This document shows, one piece after another, positions 26,800 through 35,463 of a stretch of 64,000 bases of DNA. The notes under the pieces were generated by a model. That model searched no databases, was not told the origin of the DNA, and saw nothing but the letters and a program-made list of their open reading frames with translations. How positions within the stretch are numbered: position 1 is the first letter of the stretch; each line of letters opens with the position of its first letter. The translations under genes and the position numbers were made by a program. This DNA comes from Saprospiraceae bacterium (lineage in GTDB: Bacteria; Bacteroidota; Bacteroidia; Chitinophagales; Saprospiraceae), in contig JADJLQ010000001.1 of assembly GCA_016709995.1 (NCBI GenBank), positions 964,001-1,028,000 on the forward strand, in the 5' to 3' direction.

Positions 26800-28434
26800 A
26801 TGCAAAAGCCGGATTGGAGATATATCGAAAATTTTGTTGACCCTGACTTGTTCCAAAAAGCATATGACCTGGTGGAGCAATATGGCGATCAAGTAAAACT
26901 CACTAAAGGTGAATTGGGCTTATATACCCTCGAGTGGTCAGATTCAACGGAAGAACTTTCTACGGAGATCAGTTTTGGCAGGAAATATATCAAAAAATCC
27001 AACTGTACTTGTGGAGCAGCAGGCAAAAAAATTTGTATTCATTTGATTGCCGCCATCATCCTCCACAGGCGAGTCACCGAAAAGGATCAAGACCTTACAC
27101 CTGCCTCCAGGGAAATAATGTTGCCTTCCCGTATTTCTATCCCCACGATTTTACAGCAAATCCCCAAAGAAGACCTCGACAGGTTTTTGCAACGATATGC
27201 GCGCATGAACAAACAATTTGCCCAGGCCGTAAAATTGCATTTTGCCAGCCGTATCCAGGTCAATTCGCCACAGCAGAAGTATCATGATTTGATTAAAAGT
27301 ATGACTCGCCTGACGCCTAACTCCATGGGAAAAATAGCGAAACATGCATTGCAATCACTTTTTTGGATCAGTGAAGAACTGCTGCTGCAGGTAGATGATC
27401 TTATTGCTATGGAGAATCCTATAGAAGCATTTGCGATTTGCATTGAATTGATGGAAAAATTTCATTCGATCTACCGTAAGATGGAGCTTTATTTTGGAGA
27501 ATTTGAAAAGTATTGGATCCTTATACATCAAAAACTCAAAAGTATTCTGGACATGAGGCTTGCTCCCGATTTCAGAGCCGAAGTTGAACAAAAATTGACG
27601 GAGTTGTTTAGCGACCCCGCCTACCCTATGATTCATTCTCCGCATAATTTATATGAGCTCCTTATCTATAAATCCGACCTGGATACTCAGGTAAAAATTC
27701 ATGAATATATTATTAAAAAAATTGCACGAAAAGAGCTCAATCCCATTCCTTTATTGGCCTTGGTAAAAACTGCAATGAAGCTACAACAAGAATCTATGTT
27801 GTATCAGGCTTTTGAAATAAACAGTGACTATTCGAGATGGTTATCTACCATGGATCTGCTCAATAATCAACAGCGTGATTCTGCTAAAACCCTCGGGAAA
27901 TGGTTGACCAAAATAGCTCCGGATGAATTTTGGAAAAATAAAATTTTGGACCGTATCTGGACGCTGTTTCCTGACGAACCTTCTTCTATCAAATATGCAC
28001 TCACACTTCTGGAGAAAAACGCTGAAGAAAAATATTTAAAATATCTGACCGAACACAAAATAAGTAAAGACCTGATCGTCAAGTCGCTGACACAATCCAA
28101 GCATCCAAAAAGTAAACTGCTGTTGGCCAATTATTTTATTGAAGAAGGTCAGACAGAAGAAGCCCTGGTTATACTTTCAGATCATTTGAGCCTAGACCTA
28201 TTGAAATCGTATACTCAAAGATTGATAGTGATTGCTCCGGAATGGTTGGAACAGGGTTATAAAAAGATATTTACCCAATATTTAGAAACCCATGTTGGCC
28301 CTACCCCAGCAGTAAAAATTCAAAACATATTGGCCTATTTACACATGGTAAAAGCACATTCCTTGGCAGATCAGCTTCAAAAATGGCTAAAAAAGACCTT
28401 TCAAGACCACACCAGTCTTTCCGAAAGATTATAA
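26800..28434 (+). CDS. SWIM zinc-finger protein
   Basis: From the ATG at 26800 the protein has about 544 residues (a TTG at 26785 is the alternative). The SWIM finger is at about residues 65-88: SNCTCGAAGKKICIHLIAA, with the CxC...CxH ligands. The rest is helical, with repeat-like helices and no catalytic motif that I recognise. SWIM domains bind DNA or proteins; in bacteria they often sit beside SNF2 helicases or MoxR/VWA genes, none of which is here. There is no signal peptide, so it is cytoplasmic. Role unknown. Confidence 0.78.
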   Translation: MQKPDWRYIENFVDPDLFQKAYDLVEQYGDQVKLTKGELGLYTLEWSDSTEELSTEISFGRKYIKKSNCTCGAAGKKICIHLIAAIILHRRVTEKDQDLTPASREIMLPSRISIPTILQQIPKEDLDRFLQRYARMNKQFAQAVKLHFASRIQVNSPQQKYHDLIKSMTRLTPNSMGKIAKHALQSLFWISEELLLQVDDLIAMENPIEAFAICIELMEKFHSIYRKMELYFGEFEKYWILIHQKLKSILDMRLAPDFRAEVEQKLTELFSDPAYPMIHSPHNLYELLIYKSDLDTQVKIHEYIIKKIARKELNPIPLLALVKTAMKLQQESMLYQAFEINSDYSRWLSTMDLLNNQQRDSAKTLGKWLTKIAPDEFWKNKILDRIWTLFPDEPSSIKYALTLLEKNAEEKYLKYLTEHKISKDLIVKSLTQSKHPKSKLLLANYFIEEGQTEEALVILSDHLSLDLLKSYTQRLIVIAPEWLEQGYKKIFTQYLETHVGPTPAVKIQNILAYLHMVKAHSLADQLQKWLKKTFQDHTSLSERL

Positions 28435-28506
28435 ACATCTATTTTTACAAGCTGAATTAAAACTACTTTAATCGTTGTCGTTATTAAACTTTATATCTCC
28501 TTTTTT

Positions 28507-29898
28507 ATGAAAATATTTTCTATCATTTTCCTGACTATCTTATTATTCACAGCATGTCGCCAATCGTCTCCTACTGACAAACAAAGTGCTGTACCTGTGA
28601 CGAGCAAACCGGTAGAGATCACTGGCAATCCTGAATGGGATGATCAGGCTGTCATGTACGAAGTCAATCTGCGACAGTATACTCCGGAGGGCACTTTCGA
28701 TGCGTTTGGCAATCACGTAGATCGATTGGCTAAGATGGGCGTGGATATTTTATGGCTAATGCCAATCTTCCCAATCAGTGAAGAGAAAAGAAAAGGAACC
28801 CTCGGTAGTTATTATAGTGTCTCAGATTTTATGGAGACCAATCCTGAGTTTGGTACTAAACAGGATTTTAAAAACCTGGTGGATAAAATACATCATGCTG
28901 GCATGAAGGTCATCATCGATTGGGTGCCTAATCATACCGGCTGGGGCCATGTTTGGCTTAAAGCTCATCCAGAATACTATACCCAGGATTCTATGGGCCA
29001 AATCATCGATCCAATAGACCCTGAGACGGGGAAGTCCTGGGGATGGACTGATGTCGCAGACCTCAATTATGACAATCAGGCTATGCGTCAGGCTCAGATT
29101 GATGCCATGCAGTATTGGCTCACCGATTTTGATGTGGATGGGTTCAGATATGATGTGGCCCACAATGTACCTGCTGATTTTTGGCGCACCGTATCCGACA
29201 GTCTGCGATCGATGAAATCTATCCTTTTATTGGGTGAAAGTGAGATTCCTCAATTTCGAAATGACGGCGCTTTGGATGTAGACTATGGATGGGATTTCCA
29301 TCATCTATTCAATGATATTGCTAAAGGTAAACAACATGCTTCGGCTATTGATTCACTGCTGGTAAATGATCGCATTAAAAACCTTAAAGGTTATCATATC
29401 TATTTTACTTCCAATCACGATGAAAACTCCTGGTCAGGTACTGAATTTGAGCGCATGGGTGCTGCTGATAAAATCATGGATGTACTGGCCTTCACTTTCG
29501 ATGGCATGCCGTTACTCTACAGTGGACAGGAAGAACCACTCAAAAAACGGCTGGAATTTTTTGAAAAAGATTCAATACCCTGGAAGAACTATGCGTATGC
29601 AGATTTTTTTAAAACTTTGTTTGATCTAAAACAGCGAAATAAAGCCCTGGGTAATGGTTCTGCCGGTGTCCCACTTGAAAAAATAGCAGTACATAAAGAT
29701 GTTTATGCTTTTGAAAAAAACAAAGACGGTGATAGAGTTATCGTTATGCTCAATCTGTCTGCCAAACCTCAGACCGCTATGATCACTAAGGATATACCTG
29801 CCATGCAGGATATTTTCACCTTGCAAGCTGCCAGCTATAAAAAAGATCAAAAAATCACTCTAAAACCCTGGGAATATCGGGTGTATTCGACCCGATAA
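28507..29898 (+). CDS. GH13 alpha-amylase-family lipoprotein
   Basis: 463 residues. The signal MKIFSIIFLTILLFTAC ends in a lipobox Cys at residue 17. GH13 regions are intact: region I VIIDWVPNHTGWGH, region II VDGFRYDVAHNVP with the nucleophile Asp, region III LLGESEIPQF with the acid/base Glu, and region IV FTSNHDENSWSG. A C-terminal beta domain ends LKPWEYRVYSTR. It should hydrolyse or transfer alpha-glucans in the periplasm or on the outer membrane. No SusC/SusD or other glycoside hydrolase neighbours it. rlmH follows two bases after the stop. Confidence 0.93.
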   Translation: MKIFSIIFLTILLFTACRQSSPTDKQSAVPVTSKPVEITGNPEWDDQAVMYEVNLRQYTPEGTFDAFGNHVDRLAKMGVDILWLMPIFPISEEKRKGTLGSYYSVSDFMETNPEFGTKQDFKNLVDKIHHAGMKVIIDWVPNHTGWGHVWLKAHPEYYTQDSMGQIIDPIDPETGKSWGWTDVADLNYDNQAMRQAQIDAMQYWLTDFDVDGFRYDVAHNVPADFWRTVSDSLRSMKSILLLGESEIPQFRNDGALDVDYGWDFHHLFNDIAKGKQHASAIDSLLVNDRIKNLKGYHIYFTSNHDENSWSGTEFERMGAADKIMDVLAFTFDGMPLLYSGQEEPLKKRLEFFEKDSIPWKNYAYADFFKTLFDLKQRNKALGNGSAGVPLEKIAVHKDVYAFEKNKDGDRVIVMLNLSAKPQTAMITKDIPAMQDIFTLQAASYKKDQKITLKPWEYRVYSTR

Positions 29899-29900
29899 GT

Positions 29901-30374
29901 ATGAAATTTGAAATTTGGGCGATCGGTAAGTGTGCCCATTCTTACCTCCAGAATGGAATAGAATTATATTGCAAAAAACTCAAACATTACATTCCTGTAG
30001 AATATGTGGAATGGCCGGAGCCTAAAGCAGCCCGCACTGCTGATAAAGAAAAGTCCTTAAAATTGCAGGCCGACTATATCATAAGCAAAATTACCTCTGA
30101 AGATTATTTGATCTTATTGGACGAGCAAGGTGCACCTTTTACATCCAAGCAGTTTGCATCTCAAATCAATAAATGGATGCTCCAAAGCTCTAAACGGATC
30201 ATATTTCTCATAGGGGGAGCATTTGGGTTTCACCCATCGATCTATGATCGGTCCAAGGCTAAAATTTCTCTATCCAACATGACATTTTCACATGATATGG
30301 TTCGATTAATTCTTTTAGAACAGGTATATCGAGCCTGTACCATATTAAAAAACGAACCTTATCACCACGATTGA
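29901..30374 (+). CDS. rlmH: 23S rRNA (pseudouridine1915-N3)-methyltransferase RlmH
   Basis: 157 residues, the family's normal length. It opens MKFEIWAIGKCAHSYLQNGI and carries the SAM-binding knot FLIGGAFGFHPSIYDRSKAK followed by LSNMTFSHDMVRLILLEQVY, ending NEPYHHD, the invariant RlmH tail. This SPOUT dimer methylates pseudouridine 1915 of helix 69 on the assembled 70S ribosome. Two bases separate it from the amylase stop, so it is probably co-transcribed. Confidence 0.96.
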   Translation: MKFEIWAIGKCAHSYLQNGIELYCKKLKHYIPVEYVEWPEPKAARTADKEKSLKLQADYIISKITSEDYLILLDEQGAPFTSKQFASQINKWMLQSSKRIIFLIGGAFGFHPSIYDRSKAKISLSNMTFSHDMVRLILLEQVYRACTILKNEPYHHD

Positions 30375-30396
30375 CTTTTTATTAATAACTTAAACT

Positions 30397-31014
30397 ATGA
30401 GCGTCACCATCGTTATCATCATCCTCAATGTATTGATCTCCTGGCAAGCATTCCAGAATCATGATTTGTTGCAAAAGCTCAAGCATTGGCCCTTTGCTGA
30501 AAAGAAAAATTCGGAGTACTACCGGATCCTCTCAGGTACTTTTGTACATGGAGATTGGATGCATCTGGCTTTTAATATGTATGCCCTATATAGCTTTGGC
30601 ACCATTTTAGAATACCAGTTTCAGGAAGTATTTGGCCAGCTCAATGGCCGGGTGTTCTACGTGGTACTTTATCTCGTCAGTGGTATTTTGGCCAATTTGA
30701 TGACCTATTTTCAGAAAAATGATAATCCTCAATTCGCCAGTGTTGGCGCTTCAGGATCCGTATCAGGTATCATGTTTTCGTTCATTATTTTCTACCCCTG
30801 GGTCCAATTACTATTGTTTTATGTGATTCCTATTCCAGGGGTGATCGCCGCTGTACTCTATCTGATTTACTCTACTTATTCAGCTAGAAAGGGAGGAGGT
30901 ATCATAGATCATACTGCCCATCTTTGGGGAGCAGTGACAGGTTTTGCATTGACCATTTTGTTCAGACCAACCCTTTGGACTGACTTCATTCAGATGGTCA
31001 GTGATAAATTTTAA
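30397..31014 (+). CDS. Rhomboid-family intramembrane serine protease
   Basis: 205 residues and about six membrane helices. HGDWMHLAFNMYALYSFG in loop/helix 2 is the rhomboid H-x-x-x-N region, the catalytic Ser sits in SVGASGSVSGIMFS (about residue 127), and the catalytic His is in IDHTAHLWGAVTGF (about 175). It would cleave membrane-anchored substrates in the inner membrane. It lies in the same direction as rlmH, 22 bases after it. Confidence 0.93.
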   Translation: MSVTIVIIILNVLISWQAFQNHDLLQKLKHWPFAEKKNSEYYRILSGTFVHGDWMHLAFNMYALYSFGTILEYQFQEVFGQLNGRVFYVVLYLVSGILANLMTYFQKNDNPQFASVGASGSVSGIMFSFIIFYPWVQLLLFYVIPIPGVIAAVLYLIYSTYSARKGGGIIDHTAHLWGAVTGFALTILFRPTLWTDFIQMVSDKF

Positions 31015-31025
31015 CGAAGCAGGGG

Positions 31026-31748
31026 TTAATGCACGCCTACTGGAATGCCATATTTCACTGGATTTTCGTTGATGGTATCAGATTCAATCGCTCCATCTTT
31101 TAATCTTACGATTCGATGTGCATGTAATGACACATCAGGTTCGTGTGTGACTAATATGATGGTATTGCCCTGGCTATGGATTTCCTCGAAGATGCGCATG
31201 ATCTCATCACTGGTCTTTGAATCCAGGTTGCCTGTCGGCTCATCAGCCAATATGATACTGGGATTGTTGACCAAAGCTCTGGCGATAGCGACCCGTTGGC
31301 GCTGACCACCCGACAACTCATTGGGTTTGTGGGTCATACGATCACCCAATCCAGTTATTTCAAGCACATGGGAGGCACGCTCTATTCTCGCTGATTTACT
31401 CATGCCTGCATAGATTAAGGGAAGTGCAACATTGTCAAGTGCACTCAACCTGGGAAGTAAGTTGAAAGTCTGGAAGACGAACCCAATTTCTTTATTTCTG
31501 ATCTCAGCCAGTTCAGAATCATTCATACTGCTGACATCGTTGCCGTTAAGCATATAGGTTCCGCTGGTGGGTGTATCCAGGCAGCCAAGCAGGTTCATTA
31601 AAGTAGACTTGCCACTGCCCGAAGGTCCCATCAATGCGGTGTATTCGTTCTTAAATATTGAAAGGTCTACGCCCCTCAAGGCCTGCACGGTATCAGCACC
31701 CATAATATAGGTTTTTGTCAAACCCTGTATTTCGATTAAAGCACTCAT
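31026..31748 (-). CDS. ABC transporter ATP-binding protein, LolD/MacB type
   Basis: 240 residues: Walker A GPSGSGKSTLMN, Q-loop VFQTFNLLPRLSALDNVALP, signature LSGGQRQRVAIARAL, Walker B IILADEPTGNLDS and the switch His in LVTHEPDVS. The LLPRLSALDNV and GNLDSKT forms are typical of LolD/MacB/FtsE-like ATPases that drive lipoprotein release or efflux. No permease is adjacent. Its ATG overlaps the stop of gatC (ATGA at 31745-31748). Confidence 0.93.
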   Translation of the reverse strand: MSALIEIQGLTKTYIMGADTVQALRGVDLSIFKNEYTALMGPSGSGKSTLMNLLGCLDTPTSGTYMLNGNDVSSMNDSELAEIRNKEIGFVFQTFNLLPRLSALDNVALPLIYAGMSKSARIERASHVLEITGLGDRMTHKPNELSGGQRQRVAIARALVNNPSIILADEPTGNLDSKTSDEIMRIFEEIHSQGNTIILVTHEPDVSLHAHRIVRLKDGAIESDTINENPVKYGIPVGVH

Positions 31749-32035
31749 TTTTCAATTACTTTAGGTACCAGAAAAAAATATTCATCTTTTTGAGTTGCAT
31801 TGGACAAGGCAGCTTTCCTGTCCAATTGGCCCCCGGGTATATCGTCCCTCAAAGCAGACTCAGTTGCACCCAGGTGGACCAGTGGTTCTAAATCGGTAGT
31901 ATCGATAGATTGCAGTTTATTGACCATGCCGATGATATTCTGAAGGTCTTTTTGCAGCAAGGCACGTTCGGTGGAATCCAGTTCGAGTTGGGCTAACATT
32001 TCTAGCTTTAAAATTAACTGATCAGAGACTTGCAT
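31745..32035 (-). CDS. gatC: Asp-tRNA(Asn)/Glu-tRNA(Gln) amidotransferase subunit C
   Basis: 96 residues, normal for GatC. It reads LILKLEMLAQLELDSTERAL, then IIGMVNKLQSIDTTDLEPLV, then LRDDIPGGQLDRKAALSNAT and FFLVPKVIE, all family signatures. GatC wraps and stabilises GatA in the amidotransferase that makes Gln-tRNA or Asn-tRNA. gatA and gatB are not in the window. A TACCTTTG box lies 35 bases upstream. Confidence 0.94.
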   Translation of the reverse strand: MQVSDQLILKLEMLAQLELDSTERALLQKDLQNIIGMVNKLQSIDTTDLEPLVHLGATESALRDDIPGGQLDRKAALSNATQKDEYFFLVPKVIEK

Positions 32036-32070
32036 AAGGTTTATTTAGATAAGTGCTTGGATTTGATCGC

Positions 32071-32078
32071 CAAAGGTA
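32071..32078 (-). promoter_or_regulatory. -7 box TACCTTTG upstream of gatC
   Basis: TAnnTTTG match on the minus strand, 35 bases before the gatC ATG; likely promoter of gatC and the ABC gene. Confidence 0.4.
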
Positions 32079-32196
32079 CGTTTTTAGGCATTTATGATTG
32101 AGCTCCTCCTTTTGCCTTGGTCAGATTTAAAAGGAGGCAATTCAACATAGTGGGTTTAGATTTTTCTGTTCCATGTCTTATCTTGCGACATATTAA

Positions 32197-32826
32197 ATGA
32201 GTACAGCAATCAAGCACATAGCCGTAGCAGGCAATATCGGAGCCGGCAAAACCAGCCTGGCGGCGCAACTGTCGAAACATTATAGCTGGGATGTTATGTT
32301 TGAAGATGCCTCCGACAATCCTTATCTCTCAGATTTTTATTTTGATATGAGCAGATGGTCTTTTAATCTTCAGATCCATTTTTTACACAGCCGGTACAAG
32401 CAGATATTGGCTATCCGTGCAGGAGAAATGCCTGTGATCCAGGATCGTACTATTTATGAAGATGCCAATATCTTTGCTCCCAACCTCTATGAAATGGGGC
32501 TTATGACCAAGCGTGATTTTGACTCTTACCAGCACTTATTTCACACGATGTCTTCACAAATAGATCCCCCTGATCTATTGATTTACCTTAAAGGCAATAT
32601 CTCCACTTTGGTGGATCATATCCAAACAAGAGGAAGAGATTATGAAGGCAATATGAGTCTTGATTACCTCAAAAAACTGAATAAAAAGTATGACGAATGG
32701 ATCGATGGCTATCAATCACAATTGCTCATAGTACCTATAGACGACCTTGATTTTATCAATCGATCCGAAGATTTAGGAAAAATCGTCAATATGATCGATG
32801 GCAAAATTCATGGCTTATTTTCCTGA
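32197..32826 (+). CDS. Deoxynucleoside kinase
   Basis: 209 residues. The P-loop is AVAGNIGAGKTSLAAQLSK, the substrate/DRS-type motif is VIQDRTIYEDANIFAPNLYE (near 85-105), and the lid has HIQTRGRDYEGNMSLDYLKK. This is the dGK/dCK/dNK fold, which phosphorylates deoxynucleosides for salvage. Which base it prefers cannot be told. An AEANC/FAPNLY form is usual in Bacteroidota members. Confidence 0.92.
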   Translation: MSTAIKHIAVAGNIGAGKTSLAAQLSKHYSWDVMFEDASDNPYLSDFYFDMSRWSFNLQIHFLHSRYKQILAIRAGEMPVIQDRTIYEDANIFAPNLYEMGLMTKRDFDSYQHLFHTMSSQIDPPDLLIYLKGNISTLVDHIQTRGRDYEGNMSLDYLKKLNKKYDEWIDGYQSQLLIVPIDDLDFINRSEDLGKIVNMIDGKIHGLFS

Positions 32827-32844
32827 AATTTTAATCTTCATCTG

Positions 32845-35007
32845 ATGAAAAAAAATTGGGTCTTACTCTTGGTTATTTTTTCAATGAATGCTTGCATACC
32901 TAAATCTGATCAAAAAAATATGACCAACTCTATCAATCTTTTTACACCTGAAAAATATATAGCTCCTACTGCCGCCGAAAAACCCAAATCTTTGACTGTG
33001 GGCGTGGATACCCGTCAGGATCCATATTACTGGCTCAACGAACGAGATAATGCGGAAGTCATCCAATACCTCAATGATGAAAATGCATACACAGACAGTG
33101 TGCTCAGTCCCGTCAAAACATTGAAAGCAGACTTATTCAATGAATTAAAGGCCAGGATCAAAGAGGATGACAGTTCGGTTCCTTATTTTAAGCATGGCTA
33201 CTTTTATTATACCAGGTTTGAGACGGGCAAAGAATATCCCATATTTTGTCGTAAAAAAGGCAGTTTGGAATCACCCGAACTTATCCTGCTCAATGTCAAT
33301 CAGTTGGCTGAAGGCCACCAATATATGCTGGCAGGTGGTATCAATGTGAGTCCTGATGACCGATATATGATGTATGTAGTAGACTCCACAGGTCGCAATC
33401 TTTTTACTGCTTATGTCAAAGATCTGCAGACAGGTTCCTTGTTGCCAGATCAGTTTGAAACAGCTGGTGGCTTGGAATGGATCAATGATTCTAAGACCAT
33501 CATTTATGATACCAAAGACCCTGTCACATTAAGGTCTGATAAAATCTGGCGTCATACCCTGGGCGGAATAAAAGATGAATTGCTCTTCAACGAAATTGAC
33601 GAAACAGCCTACTGCAGTATATCAAAATCCAAGTCAGATAAATATATTTTCCTCAATCATGGATATACACAAAATGTCGAAACCCATGTCATGTCGGCAG
33701 ACGAGTCCAAAGGATCATTTGATGTGATAAAACCAAGGACAAAAGACTTTTATTATTCTGTGGATCATTTCGGGGATGAGTTTTATATCTTGACCAATAA
33801 GGACGGCGCGAAAAATTTTAAACTCATGAAGACGCCCGTATCGAAGGTAAGTGTCGATCACTGGATAGATGTCATACCTCATGATGAAAATGTACTGATC
33901 GAACATTTTGAAATTTTTAAAAACTATCTCGTCGTACAAGAAAGAAAAAATGGGTTGAATCAGATGTTGGTCAGAAATTGGTCTGATGGTGCTGAACACT
34001 ATATCGACTTTGGAGAACCCACCTATTCGGCTGGTTTTGGAGAAAATCCTGAGTTTGACACCGATGTATTGCGGTATGTCTTCAATTCTTTCAAAACACC
34101 TCCTTCCACGATTGATTATAATCTGGCAACTAAAACAAAGGAGATCAAAAAAGTCCAGCCAATACTAAACGGTTTCTCTTCGGATAATTATGAGACAGCG
34201 TTTGTATGGGTTGAAGGTCAAGATAAGACCAAAATCCCTATGTCCCTGGTCTACCGCAAGGGATTCAAAAAAGATGGCACAGCACCTTGTTACCTGGTGG
34301 GCTATGGATCATATGGATCCACCTATGATCCAGATTTTAATAGCAATTGGATCAGTCTGCTTGATCGGGGATTTGTGTGTGGGATAGCCCATATAAGAGG
34401 AGGCATGGAGATGGGCTTTAAGTGGTATGAGCAAGGTAAGATGATGAATAAGATGAACACTTTTACCGATTTTATAGATTGCGGTCAATGGTTGGTGGAT
34501 CAAAAATTTACTTCAAAAGACAGATTATTTGCGACAGGAAGAAGTGCGGGAGGCTTGCTGATGGGCGCTATCACCAATTTAAGACCAGACTTATTTAAAG
34601 GAATTATCACCGGAGTACCTTTTGTAGATGTATTGACGACGATGTCGGATCCTTCCATTCCTTTGACTACCGGAGAATATACCGAATGGGGCAATCCCAA
34701 TATTAAAGCTGAATATGACTATATGAAAAAATATTCGCCATATGACAATATTGAGACAAAAGAATATCCCAATATCTATGTGTTTACTTCTTTAAATGAT
34801 TCACAAGTTCAATATTTTGAGCCTGCCAAATATGTCGCCAAGCTTCGAAAATTGAAGACCGACCATAATACTTTGGTGTTAAAAACCAATATGTCAGGCT
34901 CACATGGTGGGTCCTCAGGCAGGTTTCAGAGGTTACATGAGCGTGCTGCAGAATATTCCTTTATGTTAGGTCTTCTTGGCATTCAGGATGCTGGAATTAA
35001 AAATTGA
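32845..35007 (+). CDS. S9-family prolyl oligopeptidase-like lipoprotein (protease II type)
   Basis: 720 residues. The N-terminus MKKNWVLLLVIFSMNAC is a lipoprotein signal with Cys at residue 17. Residues about 45-430 form the beta-propeller, starting RQDPYYWLNERDNAEVIQYL. The hydrolase domain has GYGSYGSTYDPDFNSNW, IRGGMEMGFKWYEQGKM, the catalytic Ser in ATGRSAGGLLMGAI (about 563), Asp in TSLNDSQVQYFEPAKY (about 650) and His in GSHGGSSGRF (about 686). Protease II cleaves short peptides after Lys or Arg; envelope location suggests peptide scavenging. Confidence 0.93.
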   Translation: MKKNWVLLLVIFSMNACIPKSDQKNMTNSINLFTPEKYIAPTAAEKPKSLTVGVDTRQDPYYWLNERDNAEVIQYLNDENAYTDSVLSPVKTLKADLFNELKARIKEDDSSVPYFKHGYFYYTRFETGKEYPIFCRKKGSLESPELILLNVNQLAEGHQYMLAGGINVSPDDRYMMYVVDSTGRNLFTAYVKDLQTGSLLPDQFETAGGLEWINDSKTIIYDTKDPVTLRSDKIWRHTLGGIKDELLFNEIDETAYCSISKSKSDKYIFLNHGYTQNVETHVMSADESKGSFDVIKPRTKDFYYSVDHFGDEFYILTNKDGAKNFKLMKTPVSKVSVDHWIDVIPHDENVLIEHFEIFKNYLVVQERKNGLNQMLVRNWSDGAEHYIDFGEPTYSAGFGENPEFDTDVLRYVFNSFKTPPSTIDYNLATKTKEIKKVQPILNGFSSDNYETAFVWVEGQDKTKIPMSLVYRKGFKKDGTAPCYLVGYGSYGSTYDPDFNSNWISLLDRGFVCGIAHIRGGMEMGFKWYEQGKMMNKMNTFTDFIDCGQWLVDQKFTSKDRLFATGRSAGGLLMGAITNLRPDLFKGIITGVPFVDVLTTMSDPSIPLTTGEYTEWGNPNIKAEYDYMKKYSPYDNIETKEYPNIYVFTSLNDSQVQYFEPAKYVAKLRKLKTDHNTLVLKTNMSGSHGGSSGRFQRLHERAAEYSFMLGLLGIQDAGIKN

Positions 35008-35030
35008 CTTATACCTAGTAGGGCATGATA

Positions 35031-35213
35031 TTAAGCTTTTGGCTTTAGTTTGTCTGCCAATGATTGATTTTCGATCTTTTCAGTGGCAGGTTTGGCCTTT
35101 TTATCAGGCATACCGACAAAAAACAAAGCTGCCAGGATAATGGCATGAATCAAAATAGTTACTACCATGGCAGTAGCTCGATCCTTTTTCTCATTTCTAT
35201 CAGATGGTTTCAT
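35031..35213 (-). CDS. 60-residue TonB-N-terminus-like membrane protein
   Basis: The frame encodes a charged start (MKPSDRNEKKDRATAMVV), one membrane helix (TILIHAIILAALFFVGM) and a short Lys/Ala/Pro-rich tail ending LADKLKPKA. The I-H in the helix and the preceding basic stretch look like the N-terminal anchor of TonB-type energy transducers, but the proline-rich linker and C-terminal domain are absent. It may be a real small membrane protein or the remnant of a tonB-like gene. The convergent S9 gene ends 23 bases away. Confidence 0.5.
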   Translation of the reverse strand: MKPSDRNEKKDRATAMVVTILIHAIILAALFFVGMPDKKAKPATEKIENQSLADKLKPKA

Positions 35214-35369
35214 ATATATTATTTGAGTAAAAAACGTGCCAAAGTAGTGTTCACGGTATTAATGATTGGTTAAATAATTAAAGCGGGAAACAAGCCCACA
35301 CCTCATTCATAATGTTTTTGAAATCTACAATTTTTTGTTATTCTTCTTGGAAACATCTGTCGAAAATGG

Positions 35370-35423
35370 AGGTAGTTATGCCTTTAAAACCATGGTTTTC
35401 AACTACCTTGACAGGAATTGTCA
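35370..35423. repeat. Nested inverted repeats upstream of transglutaminase gene
   Basis: An outer inverted repeat AGGTAGTT (35370-35377) / AACTACCT (35401-35408) encloses a perfect 14-base palindrome AAAACCATGGTTTT (35386-35399). A further TGACA-N5-TGTCA follows at 35409-35423. The remaining intergenic DNA (35214-35463) shows nothing else. It could be an operator or a folded 5' leader of the downstream cluster; there is no T-run, so it is not an obvious terminator. Confidence 0.45.
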
Positions 35424-35463
35424 GCTCAAAACAATTTATTTTCTACTGACACGATGATCGACT

